A DNA stretch of 32,298 bases. Origin: Candidatus Nomurabacteria bacterium RIFCSPHIGHO2_01_FULL_39_10. Its GTDB lineage: Bacteria; Patescibacteriota; Minisyncoccia; Phycocordibacterales; UBA9973. Within the stretch, counting starts at the first letter, position 1, and the number at the start of each line of letters is the position of its first letter. The stretch covers positions 13,263 through 45,560 of the forward strand of contig MFTJ01000009.1 in assembly GCA_001786805.1 (NCBI GenBank), in the 5' to 3' direction. A program made the translations under genes and the position numbers. Positions 15,371 to 22,840 of this stretch are shown in pieces. The notes under the pieces were generated by a model, which saw nothing but the letters and a program-made list of their open reading frames with translations, was not told where the DNA came from and did no database searches.

Positions 15371-16234
15371 ATGAAAATAAAAAAATTATCAAATGACAAA
15401 TTTCCCAAAGCGCTTTTAGAAATTCCGCAGCCTCCCCAAAATCTTTGGATAATCGGCGAATTACCGAAAGAAGAAAATTTAATATATTTGTCTGTTGTCG
15501 GTTCGCGCAAATTCACATCATACGGACGCGAAGCTTGTGAAAAAATTATTGCGGGTTTGAAAGGTTATCCGATAGTAATTGTTTCAGGCTTTGCTATGGG
15601 CATAGACACTATAGCGCATAAAAAAGCGATGCAAGTCGGACTCACTACAATAGTTTTCCCCGGTTCGGGTCTTTCTGACGAAGCAATTTATCCGAAAACA
15701 AATGTGCGGCTTATGAATGAAGTGGTTGAATCAGGCGGGTGTTTAATTTCAGAATTTGAGCCTGATTTCAAGGCAACTCAATGGGGTTTTCCAATGCGCA
15801 ATCGTCTCATGGCTGGAATTTCAAAAGCTGTCTTAATAATAGAAGCAGAAGAAAGGTCTGGCACTCTTATTACCGCGAGGCTGACAACAGAATACAACAG
15901 AGATTTGTTGGTTGTGCCAGGTTCTATTTTCTCTTCTAATTCAAAAGGAACAAACAGACTGCTCAAGGCTGGCGCAACTCCTGTCACCTGTTCAGAAGAT
16001 GTTCTTGAAGCACTAGGTTTTGAATTACCTAAAGACGAAGAAAAACAAAAAAGACTTTTTGAAAATTTGTCACCCGAAGAAAAAAAAGTTACAGATTTAC
16101 TTCATGAGCCGATAGGGAGAGACGATTTGATTCGCGCTATGAAGATGCCGATTCCGACAGCTAACGCGATACTTTCCGTCATGGAAATAAAAGGGCTTAT
16201 TAAGGAAGAAATGGGAGAAATAAGATTAGCGTAA
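15371..16234 (+). CDS. dprA: DNA-processing protein DprA
   Basis: DprA binds incoming single-stranded DNA and loads RecA during natural transformation. The Rossmann-like core shows VVGSRKFTSYGRE, VSGFAMGIDTIAHKKAM, TIVFPGSGLSDEAIYPKTN, SEFEPDFKATQWGFPMRNRLMAGIS, EAEERSGTLITARLTTEYNRD and VVPGSI, all classic. A C-terminal winged-helix (residues ~225-287) follows. I choose the ATG at 15371 (287 residues): family members begin near this point, and GAGGTGA stands 5 nt upstream. An in-frame ATG at 15284 would add 29 residues, including repeat-encoded PHPSPLLVKERVPK, but it lies upstream of the best -10 box. topA follows after 40 bp. Confidence 0.94.
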   Translation: MKIKKLSNDKFPKALLEIPQPPQNLWIIGELPKEENLIYLSVVGSRKFTSYGREACEKIIAGLKGYPIVIVSGFAMGIDTIAHKKAMQVGLTTIVFPGSGLSDEAIYPKTNVRLMNEVVESGGCLISEFEPDFKATQWGFPMRNRLMAGISKAVLIIEAEERSGTLITARLTTEYNRDLLVVPGSIFSSNSKGTNRLLKAGATPVTCSEDVLEALGFELPKDEEKQKRLFENLSPEEKKVTDLLHEPIGRDDLIRAMKMPIPTANAILSVMEIKGLIKEEMGEIRLA

Positions 16235-16274
16235 TTTGCTAAAAAATTATGTTTCGTGTAATACTTAGCCTTGC

Positions 16275-18548
16275 ATGAAATTATTAATTGTTGAGTCGCC
16301 GTCAAAAGCAAAGACTATAGAGAAGTATTTGGAAGGCGTTTTCACTGTGCGCGCTTCTGTCGGCCACATCCGCGATTTGCCGAAATCAAACAAGACAGCG
16401 ATTGATATAGACGCGGGTTTTGTTCCTCATTACGAAATTTCCAAAGGCAAGGAAAAAATCGTACACGAGTTACAGGGTTTGGCAGAGAAAGCTAGCGAAA
16501 TAGTGCTTGCGACCGACCCTGACCGCGAAGGAGAAGCAATCGCGTGGCATATAGAAACACTTCTTAAACAGGACAAAAAGGTGAAAGCGCCTATTGAGCG
16601 AGTGATTTTTCATGAAATCACAAAAGAAGCGGTAGAAGAAGCATTAAAGAATCCACGTAAAATTGATACAGCTCTGCGCAAGGCGCAGGAAGCGCGAAGA
16701 GTCTTGGATAGATTGGTTGGCTACGACCTCTCCGGATTAATTTGGAAAAAAGTGCGATATGGGCTTTCGGCAGGGCGCGTGCAATCCCCTGCGCTTCGGA
16801 TAATTATGGAACGCGAGCGAGAAATTCGCGCTTTTGTGCCAGAAAAGTATTGGAGGATTTTTGGACTTTTTGAGACTCCCAAAAAAGCAAAACTGACTCT
16901 GGAATGTTCCGAAGAGCCTCGTGATGAAAAGTTGGTGGAAAAGATAATGACGGAGGGTAGAAAAGGAACTTGGATAGTAAGCGGAGTAAAAGAATCAGAA
17001 CAAAAACGTGCTCCTCGCGCGCCGTTTACCACTTCCACACTGCAACAGACGGCAAGTTCTCGTCTTGGCTATTCCCCTTCCCGCACTATGCAAATCGCGC
17101 AAAAGCTTTACGAAGCCGGACACATTACTTATATGCGAACAGACAGCACAAATTTAGGAACCGCCGCCCAAGGGCAAATTTTATCGTTCATAGAAAAAAA
17201 ATACGGAAAAGAATATGCCGAAGGGAGAATTTACAAAACCAAATCAAAAAACGCGCAGGAAGCGCACGAAGCTATTCGCCCAACACATGTAGAACATATG
17301 ATTGTAGGCAGTGGCGAAGGAGAAAGACTTTACAGATTAATTTGGGAGAGGGCTGTTTCTTCACAAATGACTGACGCGAAGTTGCTAAAAACAAAAATTA
17401 CAGCAAAAATTACTTCAGCGGTTGAACCGCTGGGTATACCCAGCGGTTCAACCGCTGATTCTTTGCCGGATTTTTTCGCCAACGGCTCCCGCTTGCTTTT
17501 CCCCGGCTGGCTCAAAGTGGACAACGATGCTATAAGCGACGACGTGGAACTGCCTTTATGCAAAGAGGGCGAAGAATTAAAACTGCTTGATTTGCAGAAT
17601 GAAGAAAAATTTACTCTTCCACCGGACAGATATAGTGAAGCGGGACTTATTAAAGAACTGGAAGCGCGGGGTATCGGCAGACCTTCCACTTATGCTTCCA
17701 CCATGCGGACGATTGAAGAACGGGGATATGTGAATAAAGAAGGCAAAACATTGTTCCCTACTGATGTCGGCGAAGTCGTGTCAGATTTTCTAGAGAAGCA
17801 TTTTATGAATTATATTTCCGATAGTTTTACGGCAGAAATGGAAGATGAACTTGATGAAATTTCCCGGGGCGAACGGGATTATGAAAAAACTCTGAAAGAT
17901 TTTTATGAGCCGTTTTTAAAAGATGTAAAATCTAAAGAAAAATTAGAAAAGGCTACCAATTTGGGCGAAGCGCCGGAAGATATAAAATGTCCGAAATGCG
18001 GAAGTTCCATGATTATCAAACTCTCTCGCGGAGGTAAATTTTATTCCTGCTCAAAATATCCGGATTGCGACGGAGCTTTGATGCTTGATGGTATGGAACT
18101 CAAAGGTCCGAAAGAAACCGGTGAAATGTGCCCTGAATGCGGCGTTGATAAAAAAGGCTTGCCCCGCGAAGCTTCAGCGAAGTGGGGCGGAGAGCTGGTA
18201 GTCCGCGAACGCCGAGACGGCACAGGCACATTTATTTCCTGTTCCCGTTACCCTAAATGTAAATTCATAAAAAGCGATGAAGCGGATGAGGCAAAAAAGA
18301 GGACCGGTATACTCTGCCCTATTTGTAAAACAGGAGATATTAGTGAGCGTCGCGGAAGATTCGGAATTTTTTATTCTTGTTCCAACTACCCAAAATGCAA
18401 ATTTGCCATCAAGGCAAAGCCAACAGGGAATATCTGTAAAGAATGCGGAAGTTTGATGATGGAAGGCACAAAAACCATTCCCGAACGTTGTTCCAGTAAG
18501 GCTTGCAAAATGCATAACCCGCACAAGATATCAAAAATTGAAGCATAA
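16275..18548 (+). CDS. topA: DNA topoisomerase I
   Basis: TopA relaxes negative supercoils by transient single-strand cleavage. The 757-residue protein starts MKLLIVESPSKAKTIEKYL. Its Toprim acidic motif LATDPDREGEA is at ~78-88, GLSAGRVQSPALR at ~163-175, and the active-site Tyr at about 286 in GHITYMRTDSTNLG. The C-terminus has four four-Cys zinc ribbons (CPKCG...CSKYPDC, CPECG...CSRYPKC, CPICK...CSNYPKC, CKECG...C). Two palindromic elements interrupt it in frame: one at 17415-17458 encoding SAVEPLGIPSGSTAD (~381-395), and one at 18161-18188 encoding LPREASAKWGG between the Cys pairs of the second ribbon. Lengths and motifs otherwise match the family. The next gene's promoter lies in its last codons. 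Confidence 0.97.
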   Translation: MKLLIVESPSKAKTIEKYLEGVFTVRASVGHIRDLPKSNKTAIDIDAGFVPHYEISKGKEKIVHELQGLAEKASEIVLATDPDREGEAIAWHIETLLKQDKKVKAPIERVIFHEITKEAVEEALKNPRKIDTALRKAQEARRVLDRLVGYDLSGLIWKKVRYGLSAGRVQSPALRIIMEREREIRAFVPEKYWRIFGLFETPKKAKLTLECSEEPRDEKLVEKIMTEGRKGTWIVSGVKESEQKRAPRAPFTTSTLQQTASSRLGYSPSRTMQIAQKLYEAGHITYMRTDSTNLGTAAQGQILSFIEKKYGKEYAEGRIYKTKSKNAQEAHEAIRPTHVEHMIVGSGEGERLYRLIWERAVSSQMTDAKLLKTKITAKITSAVEPLGIPSGSTADSLPDFFANGSRLLFPGWLKVDNDAISDDVELPLCKEGEELKLLDLQNEEKFTLPPDRYSEAGLIKELEARGIGRPSTYASTMRTIEERGYVNKEGKTLFPTDVGEVVSDFLEKHFMNYISDSFTAEMEDELDEISRGERDYEKTLKDFYEPFLKDVKSKEKLEKATNLGEAPEDIKCPKCGSSMIIKLSRGGKFYSCSKYPDCDGALMLDGMELKGPKETGEMCPECGVDKKGLPREASAKWGGELVVRERRDGTGTFISCSRYPKCKFIKSDEADEAKKRTGILCPICKTGDISERRGRFGIFYSCSNYPKCKFAIKAKPTGNICKECGSLMMEGTKTIPERCSSKACKMHNPHKISKIEA
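17415..17458. repeat. Perfect 44-bp palindrome inside topA
   Basis: All 22 base pairs match. Each arm contains its own smaller palindrome (AGCGGTTGAACCGCT), and the centre is TGGGTATACCCA. It is in frame and encodes about 15 residues in the middle of TopA. A partial copy with the same GGTTGAACCGCTG string lies in parB at 20150-20162. Confidence 0.85.
18161..18188. repeat. GCCCC...GGGGC repeat with GAAGCTTC core inside topA
   Basis: GCCCC and GGGGC bracket GCGAAGCTTCAGCGAAGT. It is in frame and encodes LPREASAKWGG within a zinc ribbon. The AAGCTT/GCGAAG motif recurs in the hairpin at 21237-21266. Confidence 0.65.
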
Positions 18549-18565
18549 ATAAAATGGAGTATAAT
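18538..18565 (+). promoter_or_regulatory. relA/spoT promoter inside the end of topA
   Basis: TTGAAG (18538-18543), a 16-bp spacer and a perfect TATAAT (18560-18565). Transcription would start at about 18572, the A of the chosen ATG, and would exclude the upstream ATG at 18554. Confidence 0.6.
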
Positions 18566-18571
18566 AGTTTT

Positions 18572-20038
18572 ATGCCTAATGTTCGCGAAATAATAGACAT
18601 AGCATCTGGATTGAATGAAAAGGATAAGGAGCTTATAGAAAAAGCCTACAAATTTGCCGAAAATATCCACGAAGGACAAAAAAGGATGAGCGGGGAGGTG
18701 TATTTTACTCATGTCTTTGAAACTGCAAAAACTTTAGCAACTCTCGGAATGGACGCGCAAACTATCTCTGCTGGTCTTTTGCACGATGTTTTAGAAGATA
18801 CAAAAATTACTGAAAAGGAATTGGGAGAAGAATTCGGCTCCGAAGTTCTTTTTTTAGTAAACGGTGTTACCCAATTAGGAACTTTAAAATATAGAGGACA
18901 CGAAAGGCATGTTGAGAGTTTGCGGAAATTTTTTGTCGCGGTAGCTAGCGATCTGCGTGTGGTTGTGATTAAATTTGCTGACAGATTGCACAACTTAAAG
19001 ACCCTGCAGTTTTTACCGGAAGAAAAAAGACGCATAATCGCTATGGAATCTCTGGAGGTTTACGCTCAACTTGCCAATAGGCTCGGTATGGGAAGATTGA
19101 AAAGCGAAATGGAAGATGCCGCTTTCCCTTTCGCTTTTCCGGAGGAATCTGCGCAGATAGAAGAAATTATTAAAACAAAAAAAGAGCTATATAAAAAAAA
19201 TTTATCCGAGGTTAAAAAAGAGCTGGAAAAAGAGCTGAGCAAGAATAAACACAAAGTGCTTAACATTACCTACCGGGTAAAGCACAAGTACAGTTTATGG
19301 AAAAAACTTATCAAGCGCGAAATGGATATTGAAAAAATATATGACATAGTTGCTCTGCGAATTCTCGTGGCAGATGTGGAAGAATGCTATAGAATTCTGG
19401 GACTGGTTCATTCTATCTGGAAGCCGCTACCCGGGAGAATCAAAGATTATATAGCAATACCAAAACCGAACGGTTACCGTTCTATACACACTACCATCTT
19501 TACCGGATTGGGCGGAATCGCGGAAATTCAAATTAGGACCAAAGAAATGCACGCCGAAGCGGCTTATGGAGTGGCAGCATATTTCGCTTATAAAGAGCAA
19601 AGTGGAAGAAAAAATGTTGATGAAAAATTGAAATTTAAGTGGCTTGAAGAGCTGAAGGGACTCAATTACTCGCCGGAAGAATCAAGCAAGTATATTGAAC
19701 ATTTAAGAATGGATTTCTTCAATGACCGTATTTTTATTTTTACCCCCGAGGGCGACATCGTGGATTTACCAGAAGACTCAAGTCCTATCGATTTCGCCTA
19801 TTCTATCCACTCCGATATTGGAGATCATATTTCCGGCGCGAAAATCAATGGTAAAATGTCAGACATTTTTTCAAAATTAAAAAGCAAAGATATTGTGGAA
19901 ATAATTAAAAAGGATAATTCGCATCCTTCCGGTAAGTGGCTAGTCCATGTGAAAACTACTGTCGCAAAAAAACACATAAGGTCCTATCTGGAAAAGCACA
20001 GCTTGCTCTCCAGACTCAAATCTTTTCGCCGGCGTTAG
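18572..20038 (+). CDS. RelA/SpoT-family (p)ppGpp synthetase/hydrolase, short form
   Basis: RSH enzymes make and break the alarmone (p)ppGpp. In the 488 residues from the ATG at 18572, the N-terminal HD hydrolase domain keeps YFTHVFETAKTL, LLHDVLEDTKI, GVTQLG and ADRLHNLKTL, so hydrolysis should be intact. The synthetase domain keeps YSLWKKL, YDIVALRILV and the catalytic IPKPNGYRSIHTT, with EIQIRTKEMHAEAAYG. A TGS domain follows (IFIFTPEGDIVDLPEDSSPIDFAYSIHSDIG). The protein then ends: the helical, zinc-finger and ACT domains of full-length Rel are missing, so ribosome-linked regulation probably differs. The promoter geometry implies a leaderless mRNA. The gene is convergent with parB, 6 bp apart. 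Confidence 0.94.
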   Translation: MPNVREIIDIASGLNEKDKELIEKAYKFAENIHEGQKRMSGEVYFTHVFETAKTLATLGMDAQTISAGLLHDVLEDTKITEKELGEEFGSEVLFLVNGVTQLGTLKYRGHERHVESLRKFFVAVASDLRVVVIKFADRLHNLKTLQFLPEEKRRIIAMESLEVYAQLANRLGMGRLKSEMEDAAFPFAFPEESAQIEEIIKTKKELYKKNLSEVKKELEKELSKNKHKVLNITYRVKHKYSLWKKLIKREMDIEKIYDIVALRILVADVEECYRILGLVHSIWKPLPGRIKDYIAIPKPNGYRSIHTTIFTGLGGIAEIQIRTKEMHAEAAYGVAAYFAYKEQSGRKNVDEKLKFKWLEELKGLNYSPEESSKYIEHLRMDFFNDRIFIFTPEGDIVDLPEDSSPIDFAYSIHSDIGDHISGAKINGKMSDIFSKLKSKDIVEIIKKDNSHPSGKWLVHVKTTVAKKHIRSYLEKHSLLSRLKSFRRR

Positions 20039-20044
20039 GAAGCT

Positions 20045-21070
20045 CTAGACGCTAAAATTAGAAATATTATATAAATCAGTGTCGTCTTGTTTAACTTCTT
20101 CTTTTGACCTATCGTCTATGGGTATATCATTCTCTACTGGTTCTCCAGAGGTTGAACCGCTGAGAGTTTCTTCAGATAGCGCTTTAGGCGCTATCTCGGT
20201 TTGCGCTATATGTTTTTCCATCATTTCATCCGGTTTTTTCTCCACAGTTGATTTATTTATGGAATCCAAAATGGCTCGGAGGTCTTCGGTGGAAAAATAA
20301 TCAATTTTAATCTGTCCGCCGAGTTCTTTCCGGTCTATATGCACTCTCGTACCCAGCTTTTCCTGAAATTCTTCTTCCAATTCTGTTATCTCAGGGTCTG
20401 GCATAAATTCTTTCTTGCGTACCCGATCATAAGCTATCTTTCTCGCCAATCGTTCCGCTTCGCGGACAGTGATTTTTTTGTAAACAATCTCTTTAAACAA
20501 CACGAGCTGCTCTTCGGGATGATCCGTAAGCATGAGGAGTGGTCGTGTGTGGCCGTCGGTGATTTTTCCCTCTGATAGTCCAGTAATAATTTCTTCTGGC
20601 AAAGTCAGAATTCGTAGTGAGTTAGAGACATACTCTCGGCTCTTGCCCATTTTCTTTGCGACTTCATTGTGAGTGAATTTAAATTCATTTACTAGACGGA
20701 AAAATGCCCGCGCGCGGTCTACGACATTCAAATCCTCGCGCTGCAGGTTTTCAATAATCGCCAGTTCCAGCTTCATAATAGCGGTATCGCCGGTGCGAAT
20801 GATAACCGGCACTTGCGAAACTCCGGCTTTAATGGCGGCGCGCAGTCTGCGTTCTCCGGCGATGAGTTCATATTCAGTCACGATGCCACCGTCATCTTTG
20901 GTTAACTCCACGCGGGAAACTGTAAGCGGCTGAAGCACCCCGTATTGTTTTATAGAGTCGGCTAAATCCGCGAGGCGCGTTTCGTCAAAGTCTCGCCTTG
21001 GCTGATACGGGTTCGGCTTGATTTTATTGGTATCAATCCAAAAAATTGAATTTGAATAAATGTTGGACAT
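20045..21070 (-). CDS. parB: Chromosome-partitioning protein ParB
   Basis: ParB binds parS sites and, as a CTP-dependent clamp, organises origin segregation with ParA. The 341 residues begin with the ParB/Sulfiredoxin domain: IKPNPYQPRRDFDETRLADLADSIKQYGVLQPL, then the CTP-binding GERRLRAA. The helix-turn-helix follows (ENLQREDLNVVDRARAFFRL, THNEVAKKMGKSREYVSNSLRIL). The C-terminal part is acidic, low-complexity, and includes peptides from palindromes at 20150-20162 and 20175-20195. No adjacent parA is present, and I found no canonical parS in the window. TAGAAT lies exactly 6 nt before the ATG. Confidence 0.95.
   Translation of the reverse strand: MSNIYSNSIFWIDTNKIKPNPYQPRRDFDETRLADLADSIKQYGVLQPLTVSRVELTKDDGGIVTEYELIAGERRLRAAIKAGVSQVPVIIRTGDTAIMKLELAIIENLQREDLNVVDRARAFFRLVNEFKFTHNEVAKKMGKSREYVSNSLRILTLPEEIITGLSEGKITDGHTRPLLMLTDHPEEQLVLFKEIVYKKITVREAERLARKIAYDRVRKKEFMPDPEITELEEEFQEKLGTRVHIDRKELGGQIKIDYFSTEDLRAILDSINKSTVEKKPDEMMEKHIAQTEIAPKALSEETLSGSTSGEPVENDIPIDDRSKEEVKQDDTDLYNISNFSV
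20150..20162. repeat. Partial GGTTGAACCGCTG repeat inside parB
   Basis: Shares the 13-bp GGTTGAACCGCTG string with the topA palindrome at 17415-17458 and contains GGTTGAACC as a palindrome. It encodes part of SGSTSGEP in the disordered ParB tail. Confidence 0.45.
20175..20195. repeat. GATAGCGC/GCGCTATC hairpin inside parB
   Basis: Perfect 8-bp arms flank a TTTAG loop. It is in frame, encoding EIAPKALS in the low-complexity tail. Confidence 0.55.
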
Positions 21071-21076
21071 GGATAC

Positions 21077-21082
21077 ATTCTA
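21077..21082 (-). promoter_or_regulatory. -10 box of parB
   Basis: TAGAAT on the minus strand with exactly 6 nt (GTATCC) before the ATG. The -35 is unclear (T-rich). Confidence 0.45.
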
Positions 21083-21104
21083 GCATACCGTCAAATTTAA
21101 AAAA

Positions 21105-21133
21105 TTGATTTCAAGGCACTTTTTGTGTAAAAT
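21105..21133 (+). promoter_or_regulatory. tRNA-Leu promoter
   Basis: TTGATT (21105-21110), 17-bp spacer, TAAAAT (21128-21133), ending 9 nt before the mature tRNA 5' end. Confidence 0.6.
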
Positions 21134-21142
21134 GTGTGGATT

Positions 21143-21226
21143 GCCGGGATGGCGGAATTGGTAGACGCGATAGACTCAAAATCTATTGATGGCAACATCA
21201 TGAGAGTTCGATTCTCTCTCCCGGCA
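21143..21226 (+). tRNA. tRNA-Leu (anticodon CAA), CCA not encoded
   Basis: Class II tRNA. The acceptor stem is GCCGGGA/TCCCGGC, the anticodon stem ATAGA/TCTAT with loop CTCAAAA (anticodon CAA, reads TTG). It has a long variable arm TGATG-GCAA-CATCA and T-arm GAGAG/CTCTC around TTCGATT. Discriminator A is followed by CAA, not CCA, so the 3' end must be added by the CCA enzyme. Confidence 0.95.
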
Positions 21227-21236
21227 CAAAAACATA

Positions 21237-21266
21237 CCCCATACTAAGCTTCGCTCTAGTATGGGG
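21237..21266. repeat. Hairpin between tRNA-Leu and murA
   Basis: A perfect 10-bp stem, CCCCATACTA with TAGTATGGGG, around AGCTTCGCTC. No U-run follows, so it is a weak terminator. The AAGCTTCGCT loop relates it to the repeat at 18161-18188. Confidence 0.65.
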
Positions 21267-21276
21267 CTATCCACAC

Positions 21277-21304
21277 TTGCATTATCTCATATATGAGATA
21301 TACT
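21277..21304 (+). promoter_or_regulatory. Promoter of the HTH-MurA gene with an 18-bp palindromic operator
   Basis: TTGCAT (21277-21282), a 16-bp spacer, TATACT (21299-21304), then 6 nt to the ATG. The spacer is almost entirely a perfect palindrome, TATCTCATATATGAGATA (21283-21300), running into the -10 box. A site there would repress by occlusion, and the gene product itself has an XRE-type DNA-binding domain. Confidence 0.65.
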
Positions 21305-21310
21305 GTTTAT

Positions 21311-22840
21311 ATGATAAAACAAGTAAAAGAAACCGAACAAGAGAAGATAGGATTTTTTATAAAGGAATTACGGGAACACCGAGGCATGACTCAGGAAGAG
21401 TTTGCTAAAGCGCTTGGTACTTCCCAGAGTTCTGTTCCCCGTATGGAAAAGGGCGAACAGAATTTTACAACCGAACTGCTCCTGAAAATCAGCGATGTTC
21501 TTAACCACAAGATAGTTTCGGTGAATGATTCCATTGATTTTCAAGTTAATGGCGGAAAAAAACTAAGCGGAACTATCAAAACAAATTTCTCAAAGAATGG
21601 TTCCGTCGGGCTTCTTTGCGCTTCGCTCTTAAATAGCGGGACGACGACGCTTCATGGTATCGCCCGGATAGAAGAAGTGTATAGAGTGATAGAAATTTTA
21701 GAAAGCATAGGAGTAATAGTAAAATGGCTGAGCCAGAATACAGTGCAAATTATGCCGCCGGAAAAGTTTACACTAGATAAAATAAATATTGTTTCGGCGA
21801 TTAAAACTCGCTCAATAATTATGCTGGCGGGTCCACTCATACACAAATTATCTTCTTTCTCTATCCCCCACGCTTATGGCTGTAATTTGGGCAAAAGAAC
21901 AATATCGGCGCACACTTACGCGCTTGAAGAAGTAGGCATAAAAATAAAAACAACAAACAAGAGTTACGAAGTTAGCGCAAAAAAATTAAAGTCAGCAAAA
22001 AATATAGTGATGTATGAGACAGGAGAAACTGCTTGTGAAAATATTCTGTTTGCCGCCACTTTGATTCCGGGCGAAACCACCATCAGCTTCATGAGCAACA
22101 ATTATATGGTGCAGGAAATCTGTTTCTTCTTGGAAGCATTAGGCGTGAAAATAGACGGCATAGGCACTTCCACCTTGACTGTGCACGGAGTTGAAGAAAT
22201 AAATAAAGATGTGGAGTATTCAAATAGTGAGGACCCGATAGAATCCATGATGTTTATTTCTGCCGGAATCGTGACTGATTCGCATATCACTATCACCCGA
22301 GCGCCAATAGACTTTCTTTCTCTAGAGATGGAAAAACTGAAAAGGATGGGTCTGAAATATAAAATTTCTAAAATTTATTGTTCATATAATGGCAGAACGA
22401 AGCTGGCTGACATAGAAATTTTCCCGAGCAGATTAAAAGCTTTACAGGATAAAATACACGCAAATATATATCCGGGAATAAATATAGATAACCTTCCTTT
22501 CTTTGTGCCGATTGCTATAAAAGCAAAAGGTCAGACGATGATTCACGATTGGTATTATGAAAACCGCGCTATATATTTGACAGAATTAAACCGTCTAGGA
22601 GCGGAAATCACTCTAGCCGACCCGCATCGGCTCTATATTCAGGGCGGTACTCCGCTCAAGCCCGCGCAGGTCGTCTGCCCGCCCGCCCTGCGTCCTTCGA
22701 TGGTGATACTCATTTCCATGCTGGGAGCAAGCGGTACCTCTATTCTACGCAATGTGTATATGATAAACCGCGGATATGAAGAAATTGCAGAGCGCTTAAA
22801 CTCTATCGGCGCGGATATTAAAATAATAAAGGGAAACTAA
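21311..22840 (+). CDS. XRE-family helix-turn-helix fused to MurA (UDP-GlcNAc 1-carboxyvinyltransferase-like)
   Basis: MurA transfers enolpyruvate to UDP-GlcNAc, the first committed peptidoglycan step. Counting from the ATG at 21311 (509 residues), residues ~12-66 are an XRE/HTH_3 domain (IKELREHRGMTQEEFAKALG, SQSSVPRMEKGEQ) and ~74-505 align with MurA. Residues matching catalytic or binding positions are kept: SKNGSV (Lys95-Asn96, like Lys22-Asn23 of E. coli), Cys191 in YGCNLGKR (like Cys115), Asp393 in NIDNLP (like Asp305), Arg419 in ENRA (like Arg331) and Arg487 in INRGYE (like Arg397). The loop at the Cys has about two extra residues. The start is fixed by the promoter; an ATG at 21293 lies inside it. 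Overlap with miaA is one base. The fusion suggests a substrate-sensing regulator or self-regulating enzyme. Confidence 0.88.
   Translation: MIKQVKETEQEKIGFFIKELREHRGMTQEEFAKALGTSQSSVPRMEKGEQNFTTELLLKISDVLNHKIVSVNDSIDFQVNGGKKLSGTIKTNFSKNGSVGLLCASLLNSGTTTLHGIARIEEVYRVIEILESIGVIVKWLSQNTVQIMPPEKFTLDKINIVSAIKTRSIIMLAGPLIHKLSSFSIPHAYGCNLGKRTISAHTYALEEVGIKIKTTNKSYEVSAKKLKSAKNIVMYETGETACENILFAATLIPGETTISFMSNNYMVQEICFFLEALGVKIDGIGTSTLTVHGVEEINKDVEYSNSEDPIESMMFISAGIVTDSHITITRAPIDFLSLEMEKLKRMGLKYKISKIYCSYNGRTKLADIEIFPSRLKALQDKIHANIYPGINIDNLPFFVPIAIKAKGQTMIHDWYYENRAIYLTELNRLGAEITLADPHRLYIQGGTPLKPAQVVCPPALRPSMVILISMLGASGTSILRNVYMINRGYEEIAERLNSIGADIKIIKGN

Noticed and set aside
20045..21142. Possible origin region near parB
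   Set aside because: parB is often near oriC, but parA, dnaA and rnpA are absent, no parS-like TGTTTCACGTGAAACA is seen, and only weak DnaA-like words occur around tRNA-Leu.
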